Positions 32,787 through 43,803 are shown, numbered from the stretch's first letter. The stretch is DNA of 64,000 bases from Aristolochia californica (GCA_029961685.1 JARWKL010000012.1:3945807-4009806); one strand, 5' to 3'. Translations and numbers: made by a program. Notes: generated by a model from the sequence alone, not told the origin.

Positions 32787-33595
32787 ATTAAGGCCCTCTT
32801 TGTTATATGCTACATAAGCCAAATAGCCTACCTTGTAATTAATTTTGTTTCCTTTTGTTGAACCCCTTTGAGCTTTTTTTTTTTTTTTTTTGTGAACCCA
32901 TGTTACAAGCTTTAAACCTGAAAAAAAAAAAACCTTTACCCAAGCCGTAGAACTAGTGGAGCATTGTTCATCATTATGGTTCGTATGGGTGTGCAAGAAA
33001 TAAGTGTGGGGGTGTGTGGATTTGTGGTCTGGCAATGGCTGGTGAAATGGAACATGTTTTCATCCTCAATTCATGAGTTTCATCGTTAGTGTAAAAAAAT
33101 GAAGAAAAAAAGAAAAAAAGAAAGGAAGTGATGGAGGGGATGGCTTTTAAAGTTACAAATAGTCCATGTTCATAATTCCTCCTAAAATTCCAAGAAAATG
33201 GTCTATTTATACGAGATAGATACAAATTGAAGAAGCTTCTGAGTGGAGTGATTGGTTTTACATGTCTTATATATTCGAGCTTGAGTTGATTCATTTTTGC
33301 TCCACTAGTTTCTATGGCTTTTGAGCTACGTTCCTAAATATTTCACACCTTGATCCTAAACCCCGTTACAACCCTTGAAAAGTCCTTATGATTTGTATTA
33401 TGCATGTGATCTAAGTGGTGGAGAATGAGAAGATATGCAAGCCTATTGTAGATCATTTTCATTTGAATGAATATGAGACAAACACATACCCTTCAAACAC
33501 ATGAGAACCGAGTGTTTATTTATGTGAGGATCTACTTATTTAGTTTACTCCATCTTTGAATGAAAATGCTTACTAAGTAATTGCATTACTTGAAG
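32787..33595 (+). repeat. Athila-type 3' internal fragment, plus orientation
   Basis: About 800 bp that match, in reverse complement, 39815-40655 of the Athila element. Shared blocks include AAGGCCCTCTTTGT, a TGTTGAACCCCTTTGAGC block beside a poly-T tract, and TGAAATGGAACATGTTTTCA. It is non-coding and forms one arm of an inverted repeat around 33.6-39.8 kb. Confidence 0.78.
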
Positions 33596-33955
33596 TGTTA
33601 GGAATTAGACACCTTAATTCCAAACTAACGAGAACAATAATAATAATCGTGAAAGAAAGGAAAAGTAAGTACAAAAAAAATAACAAGATATATACAGGTT
33701 CGCCTCAAGGTGAGATTATGTCCTGTCTTTCGCTGCTACAGTAATCCACTATGAAGATGAAATAGTTTACAAGATAAATCGCACATTTATAAGTATTTCT
33801 CTCTAACCTCTTGGGCTGCAACTCGATATGCTCCTCCGATTAAGATGATAAAACCCTAATAGCGACACTCCCCATTTATAAAGAGAAAATTAGGGCAATC
33901 ACGATACAAGAGTAAAATTTCCAAATTGCACTTAATGAAACAACAGTCAATACAT
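33596..33955 (-). repeat. Probable copia-type solo LTR or LTR fragment
   Basis: 360 bp starting TGTTAGGAATTAG and ending GAAACAACA. On the minus strand a TATA-like TTATAAATGGGGAG is followed by 'AGGCGAACCTGTATATATC', a layout seen in copia LTRs. Flanking pentamers (TGAAG, GTCAA) do not match, so it may have formed by recombination or lie at a rearrangement. Confidence 0.5.
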
Positions 33956-34985
33956 CGTGGATTGGATGGGGGTTGATGTGTTATCGCATACAACCAAAAA
34001 TAAAACCTATACTCCTAAAAATATATGTACCAGTGCGAGTAAGGATCATTCCCATGAAGAGTGATTAGTCTAATTTTATGCTCCATGAACAAGGATGGAA
34101 GGAGCGTGGGTGGGTGGGTTTGAGTATAATGAAAATTTTTTTAAGAAAAACAACTAAGAAACAATTCAAATTAAAGGATTGAAATCAACCAAAAGAACAA
34201 ACCTTGGTCTAAGTTAAAATCCACCATCAGAATTTCACAATTGTTCATTGATGCAAGCATGTATTAATTCACACTTGAGTATTCACCGTTGGAACTATCT
34301 TCTTATCTTTCCTTAGTCATAGTAAATTAGAAAACAAGCGATCCTATTAATCCTAACAACTAAACAACCCAAGACAAGCGCTAAAGGTTTAATCTAGCAA
34401 CAACTTTAAGAATTAGAGAGATCAATGAAACTAAACAACACAAGCACAAGCGACTGCATTTAATTTAGTCCAACGTTATTCTTAAGGTCTAATTGACGCA
34501 ACAAATCATCAAATCTCAATTGCTTCACAAGTTAGAGGGATAAAAAATTTACAGATTTGACATCTAACCCAGTAGATTGCAACGAGTAAAAAACTAGTAG
34601 GCCTCCTAGTGATTAAACGAGACAATCATGAAAAAAATTACAGAAGAATATATGATACTCAAAACATAAATTAAACGATGAAAGAGAATCAAATCTCACA
34701 GTTTTATTGATTCCTATGGCTTCAGTTTCCTTTGACCAAGTCTGAAAGTTTAGCCACGCAGGGCCATGAAGAAAATTGAAGGAAAAACTAGAGAAAAGAG
34801 GAGGAAAAGCTAGAGAAGGGAAAAAAGGGGGGGGGGTGTCGGCCGAACTCCCCTTGTACCTCCTCTTCTTAGTCCCTTAAGGTTTAGGGTTTTCCTCTTT
34901 TTATTCCCCCTCTTTTTTTCTGTTCCAGGATATCACAATCCACATGTCGTGACTTCAAGCCCGATTTCGACCTGGATTCAACCAA
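33956..34985 (-). repeat. Athila LTR, 3' part (minus strand), split by element K1
   Basis: Non-coding sequence with a large-gypsy LTR look: on the minus strand a 'TTTAGGGTTTTCC'-flanked transcription-start region, and near the LTR end a block matching the conserved 'CCATGGGAATGATCC' type. It joins conceptually to 39384-39655 once K1 is removed. The LTR end is probably TGATGTGTTATC at 33975. 33956-33974 is of unknown origin but shared with the second copy at 60705. Confidence 0.6.
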
Positions 34986-34990
34986 TGTCT

Positions 34991-35262
34991 TGTTATGACC
35001 TCAATAGCAGCCCAGGTCATGCAGAGGCAAAGTGGCTGAGTCAATTAGTATTAAGTTACTTTCTTTTCTTTCAATTTACTTTTACTTTATTTTTATTTTA
35101 TTGAAAAAGTTAATATATCGCAAGGACATTAATCTCCTCAACGAGTTCAGGGGTGTGTGTTCTCCTTAATGAATCTTGGATTTTCAAGCTTCTCTTCGGC
35201 TTAATTCTTTTGTTCTCTTCTTTTTTCCTACGAATCACTATGTGAGATATAGGATCGTAACA
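34991..35262 (+). repeat. Element K1 5' LTR
   Basis: From TGTTATGACCTCAATAG to GGATCGTAACA. Relative to the 3' LTR it lacks about 140 bp that include the 'GTGAACCCTACTTAAGG' segment with the TATA region. The shared 'CTCCTCAACGAG' block also occurs in family B LTRs. Confidence 0.8.
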
Positions 35263-35264
35263 AC

Positions 35265-35276
35265 TGGTATCAAAGC
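35265..35276 (+). other. Element K1 primer-binding site
   Basis: TGGTATCAAAGC, one mismatch from the initiator-Met form, two bases after the LTR end. Confidence 0.8.
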
Positions 35277-35285
35277 GGGAACACA

Positions 35286-35516
35286 ATGATTGATTCTTTA
35301 ACCTGAGAGGAAATAATGGTCATACTCCGAGAATTGCACCCAACGGTATGTGACATGCATTGAGATTTGGGCACAGCGGTTTTAGTATTGCATGATGGAA
35401 TGCGCGAGTCTGCCATTAGAATATATATGGAATGGGACGCAATCGAGAGGCAACTTTCCAAGGCCGTGGAGAATAAGGTCGTGCGACCTCAAATCTCTGA
35501 GTTGGGAAATCCATAG
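35286..35516 (+). pseudogene. Gag-like N-terminal segment of element K1
   Basis: Reading from ATG 35286 with early stops gives about 75 residues (RELHPTVCDMH, then VLHDGMRESAIRIYMEWDAIERQLSKAVENKV). The charged helical look and position directly after the primer site suggest a truncated gag start. The equivalent in K2 (62068-62259) is open. Element G has a similarly placed short acidic frame. No capsid domain is recognised. Confidence 0.5.
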
Positions 35517-36034
35517 CAAAAGTCCCAAGTCCCTGGAAGTCCGAATCGGACGGGTATTCTGCCAAAACTCAACGGTAATGGCTGATTTGGGTTTGACCTC
35601 AAAAACCCGGCCAGCAGAACGTCTCCCAGAATAGAAGAGGGAAAAATTCCGATCAGGTTCTGTCTCGGCAAAACAGTGAGGCTAACCTCGAGTTTCCTCG
35701 GCACAACCCCATTCTCTTTCACATGCCGTCGACGACCGCCAACCCTATTCGAAATTTCAGCCCTGACTTGCTGTTGTTCACCATCGGAAAAGGTTGAGGC
35801 CACGGCTTTCTGCTGTTCGCCGTCAGAAAAAGGTGAGGTTGCCTTTCGCGGAAGAAGAAACTTTAGGAACAGTGAGTTCGCATTTAAATTCCGACACCTC
35901 TCAATCTCGCTCTCTGCAGCCTAGCGGGAATCCAACTTCAACGAATTTTGGGGTAAGTTTTTGAGACGATTTTCTCCGACATTTTTCCTCTCCTTTCTCA
36001 AATCCTTTGATGTTTTACAAAAAAACACTCTACA
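35517..36034 (+). other. K1 segment of unknown origin, moderately GC-rich
   Basis: Contains repeated 'TCGGAAAAGGTTGAGGC' and 'CGTCAGAAAAAGGTGAGG' motifs (about 35785-35840) and no conserved domain. It could be an untranslated or linker part of a captured gene, or element-specific sequence. K2 keeps it almost unchanged. Confidence 0.45.
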
Positions 36035-36253
36035 ATGGCGTTGGGGGTGTTCCATTGGACAGAAAAACAGAAAGGTTACTCCAATTTTGACGGAATTCAG
36101 GCTTTATTGTCAGAAATTCGAGATGGAAATTTTCTGATGATAATTCCTATTTGTAATTCTATGCTTAGCAATTTGAGGTTTGTGGAAATGGTAGAGAATA
36201 TGCTATGGTTGATGAATTATATTGCTGTTCATGAGAACAAAATCAATTTCTAG
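36035..36253 (+). pseudogene. Open frame in K1 of unknown family
   Basis: Begins ATG 36035 (MALGVFHWTEKQKGYSNFDGI) and runs 72 codons to a TAG just before the kinase-like segment. It is conserved in K2. No family is recognised; it might be part of the same captured gene as the upstream segment. Confidence 0.45.
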
Positions 36254-36515
36254 GCGGTGACAGAACAGGGAATAATGGATGCGGTTTTGTGTGGGCATAT
36301 TGATTTTGTGTCTGATCCATGGTCATCAATTTCCAGTAGTCCAAAAAAACTTGTAAATAAGATGTTGAGAGCAGATCCTACAGAACGCCTTTCTGCAATT
36401 CTAGTTCTAAACCATCCATGGGTCCGTCTAGGTGGGGATGCACCTGACAATCCAATGGACAGTGCAGTTTTAACTACAATGAAGCAAAGTTCAGAAGTGA
36501 CATCCGACTCTTCTT
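36254..36515 (+). pseudogene. Captured calcium-dependent protein kinase (CDPK) fragment
   Basis: The frame reads [30 protein letters not shown], then [26 protein letters not shown] and [19 protein letters not shown]. This order (GHIDF-SDPWPSIS, DP--R-SA--VLNHPW, then the autoinhibitory junction D-AVL--MKQ) is the C-lobe end of plant CDPKs. ATP-binding lobe, catalytic loop and EF hands are missing, so no kinase activity is possible. No intron lies in the segment, which fits capture from a spliced RNA or a single exon. The K2 copy has an extra in-frame TAG at 63107-63109. Confidence 0.8.
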
Positions 36516-36836
36516 TGTCCCCCAAGGCTTCGGCGGTGACCAGGGACATACTGCCTTCTGCCAATGGGGAAGCCGTGGTGGCATATCATGCCAGGGCTGT
36601 TAATGCTGTGCGGGTTCAGACACGATGTGTTGAATGGGATCCACCCGTAGATTTTGTTAATGAAACAGTCCTAAGTTTAGAAGTTGCAGTGGCTAGGGAT
36701 GCAAAGCTCAAATGCAGGACTTATGAAGCAAAATTATAGTCCTGTGCAGGATGTTGATTCTTGCCGCACAGGAACTACAACAAATGCATGTGCTATTCTT
36801 GGAGCTCTTTTGCTGTTGCTGTTGCAGTGAAGAAAG
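36516..36836 (+). pseudogene. K1 segment following the kinase fragment, unassigned
   Basis: The frame continues from the kinase piece to a TAG at 36737 ([43 protein letters not shown]). No family is recognised. K1 lacks about 33 bp present in K2 at about 63556-63590, so one copy has an indel. Confidence 0.4.
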
Positions 36837-38800
36837 GTGCACAACATCAGAAAATGCAAACTGAGAGTAAGGATTTTGATGCAGCAGGTGGCCCTTCTTC
36901 ATTTTGGAAAGTCTGACTTTATTTCATCGGTGGCAAATCTGGGTGCTGCCAGTGGAACATTAGATGCTGCCAACCAGGATAATGGGGCAATGTTGATGGA
37001 TGTATATTCAAATTGTGGGATGACTACAGTCAATTTGTTTTCAGCACTGCCCACTGTTCCAGCAGTATTGAAGGTCAATCTGCCCACAGTTCAGATAACC
37101 AATCTCTTGCAGTGGGCTAATCCTATACTGGAGAAATGCCTACAACAGAGGTGGAGTACTGGAATTATATAATCAGAGGTTATGTTGAAAAGGGGATCGT
37201 TATACTGGCTGGAAATTTACACGGAATACATCCAGGCCATTGTCTGAAACTGTCTAGGGAGATGGAGAAGTTGGGTTGGGCAGGAGAGGTCACCCAAGTA
37301 TTTGTTAACATGAACTGGAAACTCATGCAAGCATGGAATGCTCTCCTTGAGGGTTACTTCAACTTGGGGGAACAGGCACTGGGTTTATAGCCGGATCAAT
37401 TTAATGTAGTGGCTGGATATGTGCTTCATGGAAGTAGGGACTGGACGGAGCCGGAAGAGACAACACTTTTCTGTCCTCCATTCTGTGACACAAAGGTTTC
37501 TGCGGTTGACAGCCATATCAAGGGAATTATACCTGGAACAGAGGATTTGGCACAGAGGAGTTTGAGCATTACACAGACTTATCCTGGGATGAACTTGGCA
37601 GCAGGTGCTGTAATGCCTTCATTCCCCTCCACTGACAATTCAACTAGTGATACTACAAACTTGGGCGCTCCAGTTGAACAAGGGCATGATGGTGACACTG
37701 CATTGACTTCACTTATGGATGTGGAGAGGCGACATGGTAACTTCAATGCTGTTATCAAGAAGGCCATAGCTGATAATTACTGGTTTTGCGTTCTTCATAA
37801 GCAGATAAATGCCATAGAGAGAGTGGTTGGGGTAAGTACTAGAAATATTTCTGTTTTCCATAGTACTGCAATTTCTGGGTTTGATCAGCACTTGCAAAAT
37901 TCAGAGTTGTTTGATCTTGACGTTTTTACTGCTGCCTACAAACCTGTGTTGAACATACAATCCATTCTTGCTCAATTTATTGTAGTGGGTTTCCTCACAG
38001 CTTGCCCCAATCTGGGTGCATTACATCAAGAGAAAATATGGCTGCCTTACATCAAGTTGGCTATTAATTGCCCACATTCAAGCTGCTTTTCAACAGCAGA
38101 GATTATCACTGAAATTTGTCCACGGCTGTTGATGGATTACTTGACTGAATATGCTTATGCGGCTCAAGTTTCTGGTATCTTTTATGGGATCCACCATACC
38201 GAAAGTGGCCACCAAGTGCCAATGACTTCATGCCAACTATTGTCAGTACCAATCGAACCTCATCTGGGTCGAAGTCTTGGAGTGGCTGGTGTGCCAGAAA
38301 TTGGATTTATATACACGGCATTAGTCAAGGCTGTAACCAGTACTGCCACGACTGCTTGTGGAGTTGTAGAGGATATGCAGAGTGATCCTAGAGCAGCAGA
38401 GTATGCACAGAAAAGTGAGGGTACACTGGAAAAACTTGGGCAGACAACAGTACTTATGAACGTTTAGATTTAACAAATCAGAGTTGTGTCTCAAATTGAA
38501 ACTGCCCAACCATTGGTATGTTGGGTGTATGATGTTGCCACCCAGTTTCACGACATGCCTGTCAGGGCACTTAAGGTGGATGATACTAGCAGAGTTTTCG
38601 ACCAAATCTCACAGAGGAATTTAATTTGTGGGCATGCAATGATGTGGGGACACTGTCTTCATGGCTATCTTGCAGCAATGGTGGGTTTATTATCACATGG
38701 GTTTCACAAGATTATGATGGAATATCTCGTTGGCCAGTCATGGTTTTCCAAAAATGAAACAAGTAATAGTTCAGACTGTTGTTTGGTTGCTTAACAGTGT
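36837..38800 (+). pseudogene. Probable captured pentatricopeptide-repeat (PPR) gene fragments
   Basis: In shifting frames several PPR-like stretches appear: LMDVYSNCGMTTVNLFSALP (about 36990-37050), WNYIIRGYVEKG (37155), AWNALLEGYFNLGEQAL (37330), GFLTACPNLGALHQEKI (37985) and SRVFDQISQRNLI then HAMMWGHCLHGYL (38590-38670). PPR proteins bind organellar RNA. A frame from about 37409 to 38467 stays open for roughly 350 codons but has no natural ATG, and PPR matches cover only part of it. The mosaic is too broken to be a working gene and may mix more than one source. Confidence 0.5.
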
Positions 38801-38859
38801 GGTGGGTTGCTGCAGCGAGTGATGTTGGCAGTGTTTGATCCTCACCCAAAAAAATAAAA

Positions 38860-39079
38860 AATTTGGTCAAACATTTTGCAAACGGGGGAAACCGGTGGAG
38901 GTTTTCGGATACCAAAATCTCTCCGTTTGGGGTGTTACATTGCACCGCGTACACCACTTGTATCATCCAAAAGGTTGACACGGATGACACAAATGCTACT
39001 TGGGGAGTTGTGGCCACATTTAGGCACATATCCCTACCTTCGAACTTGAAGACAAACTCTTTCTCCAGGAGGGGTGTAA
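38860..39079 (+). pseudogene. K1 chromodomain remnant and polypurine tract
   Basis: A frame reads DTNATWGVVATFRHISLPSNLKTNSF, matching the end of chromovirus pol just before the 3' LTR (compare EVATWEQLANFIQVYPTYELEDKLF in H1). The purine-rich AGGAGGGGTGTAA runs into the LTR. This shows K1 descends from a chromovirus whose middle was replaced. Confidence 0.7.
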
Positions 39080-39378
39080 TGTTATGACCTCAATAGTAGG
39101 TTGAGTCATGCAGAGGCGCAATGGCTAAGTGAATTAGTATTAAGTTAATTTCTTTTCTTTCAATTTCCTTGTACTTTATTTTTATTTCAGTTAAAGAGTT
39201 AATATGCCATAGGGCTATTATTATAATATTTTATCTTGAACCTTGTTAGCGTGAACCCTACTTAAGGGGGTGAAAGAAAAGAGAAAAGGTAAGTATTGAT
39301 TTAGAATAAACAAGGGTTTTGAGTTCTCCTCAACGAGCTCAAGGGTGTGCGTTTTCCTTAACGAACCTAGGGTTTTCA
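39080..39378 (+). repeat. Element K1 3' LTR
   Basis: 299 bp from TGTTATGACCTCAATAG to GGGTTTTCA, with 'TGAACCCTACTTAAGGGGG' kept. The end lacks the last 110 bp of the 5' LTR but is followed by TATCT, the proposed target duplication. Confidence 0.72.
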
Positions 39379-39383
39379 TATCT

Positions 39384-39655
39384 AACCAAATTCAAAACAT
39401 GAAAGTTGTAGAAATTTTTCTTAGAGTTCCATATCATCTTGAAACATCTCAATCAGAGCATGGATGAGAGAGTTATGCCCAGATTACGAAGTAATGTTGA
39501 AACTGTCTAGAATCGCTCAATAACTTTGTTTTGCACTTAACGCCTCCATTTGTATCCTAAATTTAAATATAAAAATAATGAGTATATTTAGGTACCAAAT
39601 AGTTATAAAAACCAAAGCATTAAGGGAAAAAAATATGACATTTTGCATTCTCATC
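39384..39655 (-). repeat. Athila LTR, 5' part (minus strand)
   Basis: On the minus strand it follows the Athila-style end of the internal region ('GCTCGAGGGCGAACAAAAGC' then 'GTGTGAGGGAGTT') and starts TGATGAGAATGC at about 39655. It breaks off at 39384, where K1 sits. Confidence 0.65.
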
Positions 39656-41210
39656 AAACTCCCTCACACTTTGCTTTTGTTCGCCCTCGAGCAAAACTCA
39701 AATTCACTTTCCAAAAAACACCAAGGTTGAAACGCCATCAACAAAGAACAACCAAGCTCTTCAAAACTCATAACATATCATGAACAAACATTCTTAAACA
39801 ACTTAAAATTACTTAGTAAGCATTTTTCATTCAAAGATGGAGTAAACTAAATAAGTAGACCTACACAGAAATAAGCCCTCGACTCTTATGTGTTTGAAGG
39901 GTATGTGTTTCGCTCAAATTCATTCTAATGGAAATGATCTACCATAGGCTTGCATATCTTCTCATTCTCCACCACTTAGATCACATGCATAACACGAATC
40001 ATAAAGACTTTTCAAGGGTAGTAACGGGGTTTGGGATCAAGGTGGAAAATATTTGGGAATGTAGCTCAAAAGCGATCGAAACTAATGAAGAAAAAATGAA
40101 TCAACTCAAGCTCAAATATATAAGATATGTAAAACCAATCACTCCACTTAGTAGCTTCTTCAATTTGTATCTATGTCGTATAAACAGACCCCTTTCTTGG
40201 AATTTTAGGAAGAATTATGAACACGGATAGTTTGTAGTGTTAAAATCCTTTCCCTTCATCACTTCCTTTCTTCTTTTCTTTTTCTCTTCTCTTTTATTTT
40301 TTTATTTTATTTTTTTTTCATTTTTTGTTCAAAATTACACTAACAATAGAACTCATCAATTGAGGATGAAAACATGTTCCATTTCACCAGTCATAGCCAT
40401 ACCACAAATTCAAACACCCCCACACTTATTTCTTGCACACCCATGCGAATCATAATGATGAACAATGCTCCACTAGCTCCACTGCTTGGGGTAAAGGTTT
40501 TTTTTTTGTTTTCAAGTTTAAAGCTTGTAACGTGGGTTCACAAAAAAAAAAAAAAAACAATAAAGCTCAAAGGGGTTCAACAAAATAAAAATAAAATTAC
40601 AAGGTAGGCGATTTGGCTTATGTAGCTTATTACAAAGAGGGCCTTAATCATGTTTATGCATGTATGTATCAATGTGACCTCAAAGAGAATCAAGGCAAGT
40701 TCTAGAGAAACAAATCCATGGAAAAATATCTCTCATGAAACAAAATAGTGAGACTGATATGGATGTGTTAGTCTAGAGGCTCAAAATCTCATCGGCTTTT
40801 GTCTACCAAATTTAGTCACTACCATACTCAAAGAAAATAACTAAACTAATTAATTCTCAGTTGGAAGATTACTTATTCAATCATGTTGTGAATTTTTCAT
40901 GAGCCTAATTTAATCTTGCTCATGACATACACAACCAAAAATCATTAAAAACACAACCTAAATCCCCTCCTCCACACTTAGAACTTACATTGTCCCCAAT
41001 GTAAAGTGAAATGTAAAGAGAAGGCAAAAATAACCAAATATAAATGCGAAAATAAAAAGATGGAACGAACTGCCCTTGGATTGCCTCCCAAGCAGGACCT
41101 TTTGTCATTGGCTTGACTCCATGCTTCCTACTTCAACTAGTATAAATTGGATCCTTAAGGTCCAATGATGCCGCATTCTCCACTTGGCAACCTTCATAGA
41201 AATGTTTAAG
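39656..41210 (-). other. Athila 3' internal non-coding region
   Basis: Lies between pol and the 3' LTR of the minus-strand element. Contains T- and A-rich tracts and the part repeated in inverse orientation at 32787-33595. In some Athila elements this region encodes an envelope-like protein; no such frame is visible here. Confidence 0.65.
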
Positions 41211-43196
41211 TCATTGGCCATTCACCTTGAACTCTTTGGAAGTTGATAAACTTTGAATATCAATTGCACCATGAGGAAAAATATAAGTAACAACAAATGG
41301 TCCAATCCAACGAGAATGCAACCTACCCAGAAACAAACGAAGCCGTGAATGGTATAGAACGAATTTTTGACCAAATTTAAACTCCTTCCTAGAGATCATC
41401 TTGTCAGGAAAAACTTTCATCTTTTCCTTGTAGATCTTTGCACTCTCATAGGCATCATTGGGAATTTCCTCTAACTCTTGTAGTTGCAACTTCCTGTGTT
41501 CTCCACTTTCATCCGTCTTCATGTTGAAACTCTTGAAAGCCCAATAATCCTTTTGTTCTAACTCAACTGGAAGGTGGCATGGTTTCCCAAACACCAACTG
41601 ATAAAGTGACATACCAATGGGCATCTTATACGCAGTCCTATATGCCCACAAGGCATCATCCAAGTGCAAACTCCAATCTTTTCTGCTTGGATCGTCCATC
41701 TTTTCAATGATGGACTTGATCTGTCGATTTGACACTTCCACTTGTCCACTAGTTTACGAATGATAGGTAGTTGACACCTTGTGGTCACATGGTACTTTCT
41801 CAGCAAAGCCTCCATAGTTCGATTGCAAAAGTGAGTTCATCAATCACTTATTAGAGCTCCTTGAATTCCAAACCTGGAGAATGTGTTAGACTTGATAAAA
41901 TTTGTAACAACTTAGAATCATCAGTCCTGGTAGCCTTAGCTTCCACCCATTTCGAAACATAATCAATAGTAAGAAAAATGTAAACATAACCAAAAGATAC
42001 AAGGAATGGTCTCATGAAATCGATTCCTCAAACATAACAAATTTCACAAATTATTATGGGGGTTTGTGGCATCTTTCCTTGGGGATATATTACCTGTCTT
42101 TTGACAATATTTGCATGACTTACAAAAAGAATATGAATCTTAGAATAAAGACGACCAATAGAAACCACATTCTAGCACTTTTCTTGTCATCCTCTTAGCT
42201 CCAAAGTGACCTCCACAAGCATAAGAGTGACAAAAGGTGAGAATAGAAATAATTTCATTTTCAGGAACGCACCTTCTTATCACTTGATCTGCACAATAAT
42301 TCTATAAGTATGGGTCATCGCACACATAGTATTTGGCATCACTCTTGACCTTATCTCTTTGAGCCCTAGACAAACCATGAGGTAAACATATTAGCAAACA
42401 AATAATTTACAATATTCGCATATCAAGGTAATGTCACACTAACGGAGACCAATTGCTCATCAGGGAACGTTTCCTACAAATGAAGTTCATCCTGCACATG
42501 AACTAAACGACTCAAATGATCTGTGACATGATTTTTTGTCTATTTTTTATCATTGATTTTTCCTCTTTCTTCTTCATCAAATAACAAAGAGCTCCATGAT
42601 CAGAGTAAACAATGACTTTAGTACCAAGCAAATATGATAAAAACTTTTCTAAAGCAAAAAAAACAACTAAAAGTTCTTTTTCAATGGTAGAATAATTTCT
42701 TTGGGAATCATTCAAAGTCCTGGAAACATAATAAATGGAACGGGATGCTTTTCCAATTCTTTGACCCAAAATGGCATCTGCTGCATAATCACTTGCATCG
42801 CATTATCTCAAAAGGAACATTCCAGTTAGGGGGTTGGATAACTAAGGCAGAAGTCAACAATTCTATCAGCTTATCAAACTCTTTTTTCTATACCTCATCG
42901 AACTCAAAAGCCACATTATTTTGTAACAACTTGCACAGGGGTAAAACTATTTTGGAGAAATCCTTTATGAATCTGTGGTAGAAACCTGCATTCCCAACAA
43001 AAGAACGAACTTCCCGCACATTGCTGGGATAAAGTAAGAATAATATCGATTTTAGCTTTGTCTACCTCAATTTCCCTAGATGAAACAACATGACCCAAAA
43101 GTATGCCTTGTTAAACCATAAAATGACATTTTTCAGAATTTAACACAAAGTTAGTTTCTATGCATCTTTGAAGAACAAGTGTAAGGTTATGAAAAT
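41211..43196 (-). pseudogene. Athila-type gypsy pol (RT end, RNase H, integrase), minus strand
   Basis: The best frame, 41741-41211, is the Athila integrase C-terminus: [54 protein letters not shown], then [16 protein letters not shown]. RNase H lies at 42769-42512 (SRSIYYVSRTLNDSQRNYSTIEKELL, VYSDHGALCYLM). The RT connection is at 43098-42916 (GHVVSSREIEVDKAKI). Stops and small deletions are scattered through 41830-42500. RT upstream of this is cut off at 43197 by element F, and gag and protease are not found. Confidence 0.85.
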
Positions 43197-43803
43197 TGTT
43201 ACAATGTGGGACCCACCATGGTGCTCGAGCTGGTGGGACCCACCATGAGGACGTGGGACACCAAGAAGAGTCCTCACCCAAGCTATCACGAGTTAAGGAA
43301 TTAAGAAGCACAAACTAAAATGAGTTAGAAGACTTGAAGATCAAGTAGGACCCACAAATATCCTACGAGCTGGCAATCTTATCAAGATAAGCTAGAAGAT
43401 CATGAGGGACCCACAAGGATAAGGCCACGAGCTGGCCTCCTCCCTTATATTCACGTGATTGAAGAAAGAGTTCTAGTTCAACTCATATTAGTCTTCTAGT
43501 AGATTGTTTTGAATAGACTTATCTTAGAGAGTTAGAGTTGGAATGTAATTAGAAGATTGAAAGGTTAATTGTATAAGGAATCTATCTCTTCCTCTACTAT
43601 AAATAGAGGTGTTGTAATTCAGAATTAATCAAGTTACACATCTCTTTCTTGAGTTAATCTCTCCCTCTCTCTTTGCTTGGCGCATACCTCTTTTTCTCTT
43701 TTCTTTTTTCTTCTCTCTAACCGAGAGCTCTTCTTCCATTTTCTTCTTTTTCTTTCTTCTTTCTCTTGCTCCGAATATTGGAAAAGGGATCATAAATTCA
43801 ACA
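43197..43803 (+). repeat. Element F 5' LTR (copia), same family as D
   Basis: 607 bp from TGTTACAATGTGGGACCC to AATTCAACA. TATA-like ACTATAAATAGAGG is at about 43598, followed by a CTT-rich leader. It contains a 15-bp palindrome (TGGTGGGACCCACCA) near its start. The D LTR at 22253 matches its first 250 bp. Confidence 0.87.

Larger units (their letters stand above)
34991..39378 (+). mobile_element. Element K1: LTR retrotransposon carrying host-gene-like fragments
   Basis: Bounded by LTRs starting TGTTATGACC (34991, 39080), with a primer site after the first and a purine-rich tract before the second. Between a short gag-like start and a chromodomain remnant lie about 3.3 kb unlike any gag-pol: one segment reads as calcium-dependent protein kinase and several as pentatricopeptide repeats. 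It sits in the Athila LTR. The right flank is TATCT (39379-39383) and the left TGTCT, but the second copy has TATCT at 61733-61737, which supports a TATCT target duplication. The 3' LTR ends about 110 bp earlier than the 5' LTR. Confidence 0.75.

Noticed and set aside
33596..33955. A clean solo-LTR insertion with target duplication
   Set aside because: The flanking pentamers (TGAAG and GTCAA) do not match, so it is kept only as a probable LTR fragment.
36254..36515. A functional protein kinase gene
   Set aside because: Only the end of the C-lobe is present. The ATP-binding site, catalytic loop and EF hands are absent.
37409..38467. A 350-codon open frame as a complete host gene
   Set aside because: It has no ATG at a sensible place, lies inside element K1, and shows only scattered PPR-like stretches.
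39656..41210. An envelope-like gene in the Athila 3' region
   Set aside because: Frames are short and broken, with no membrane or fusion features that would support it.
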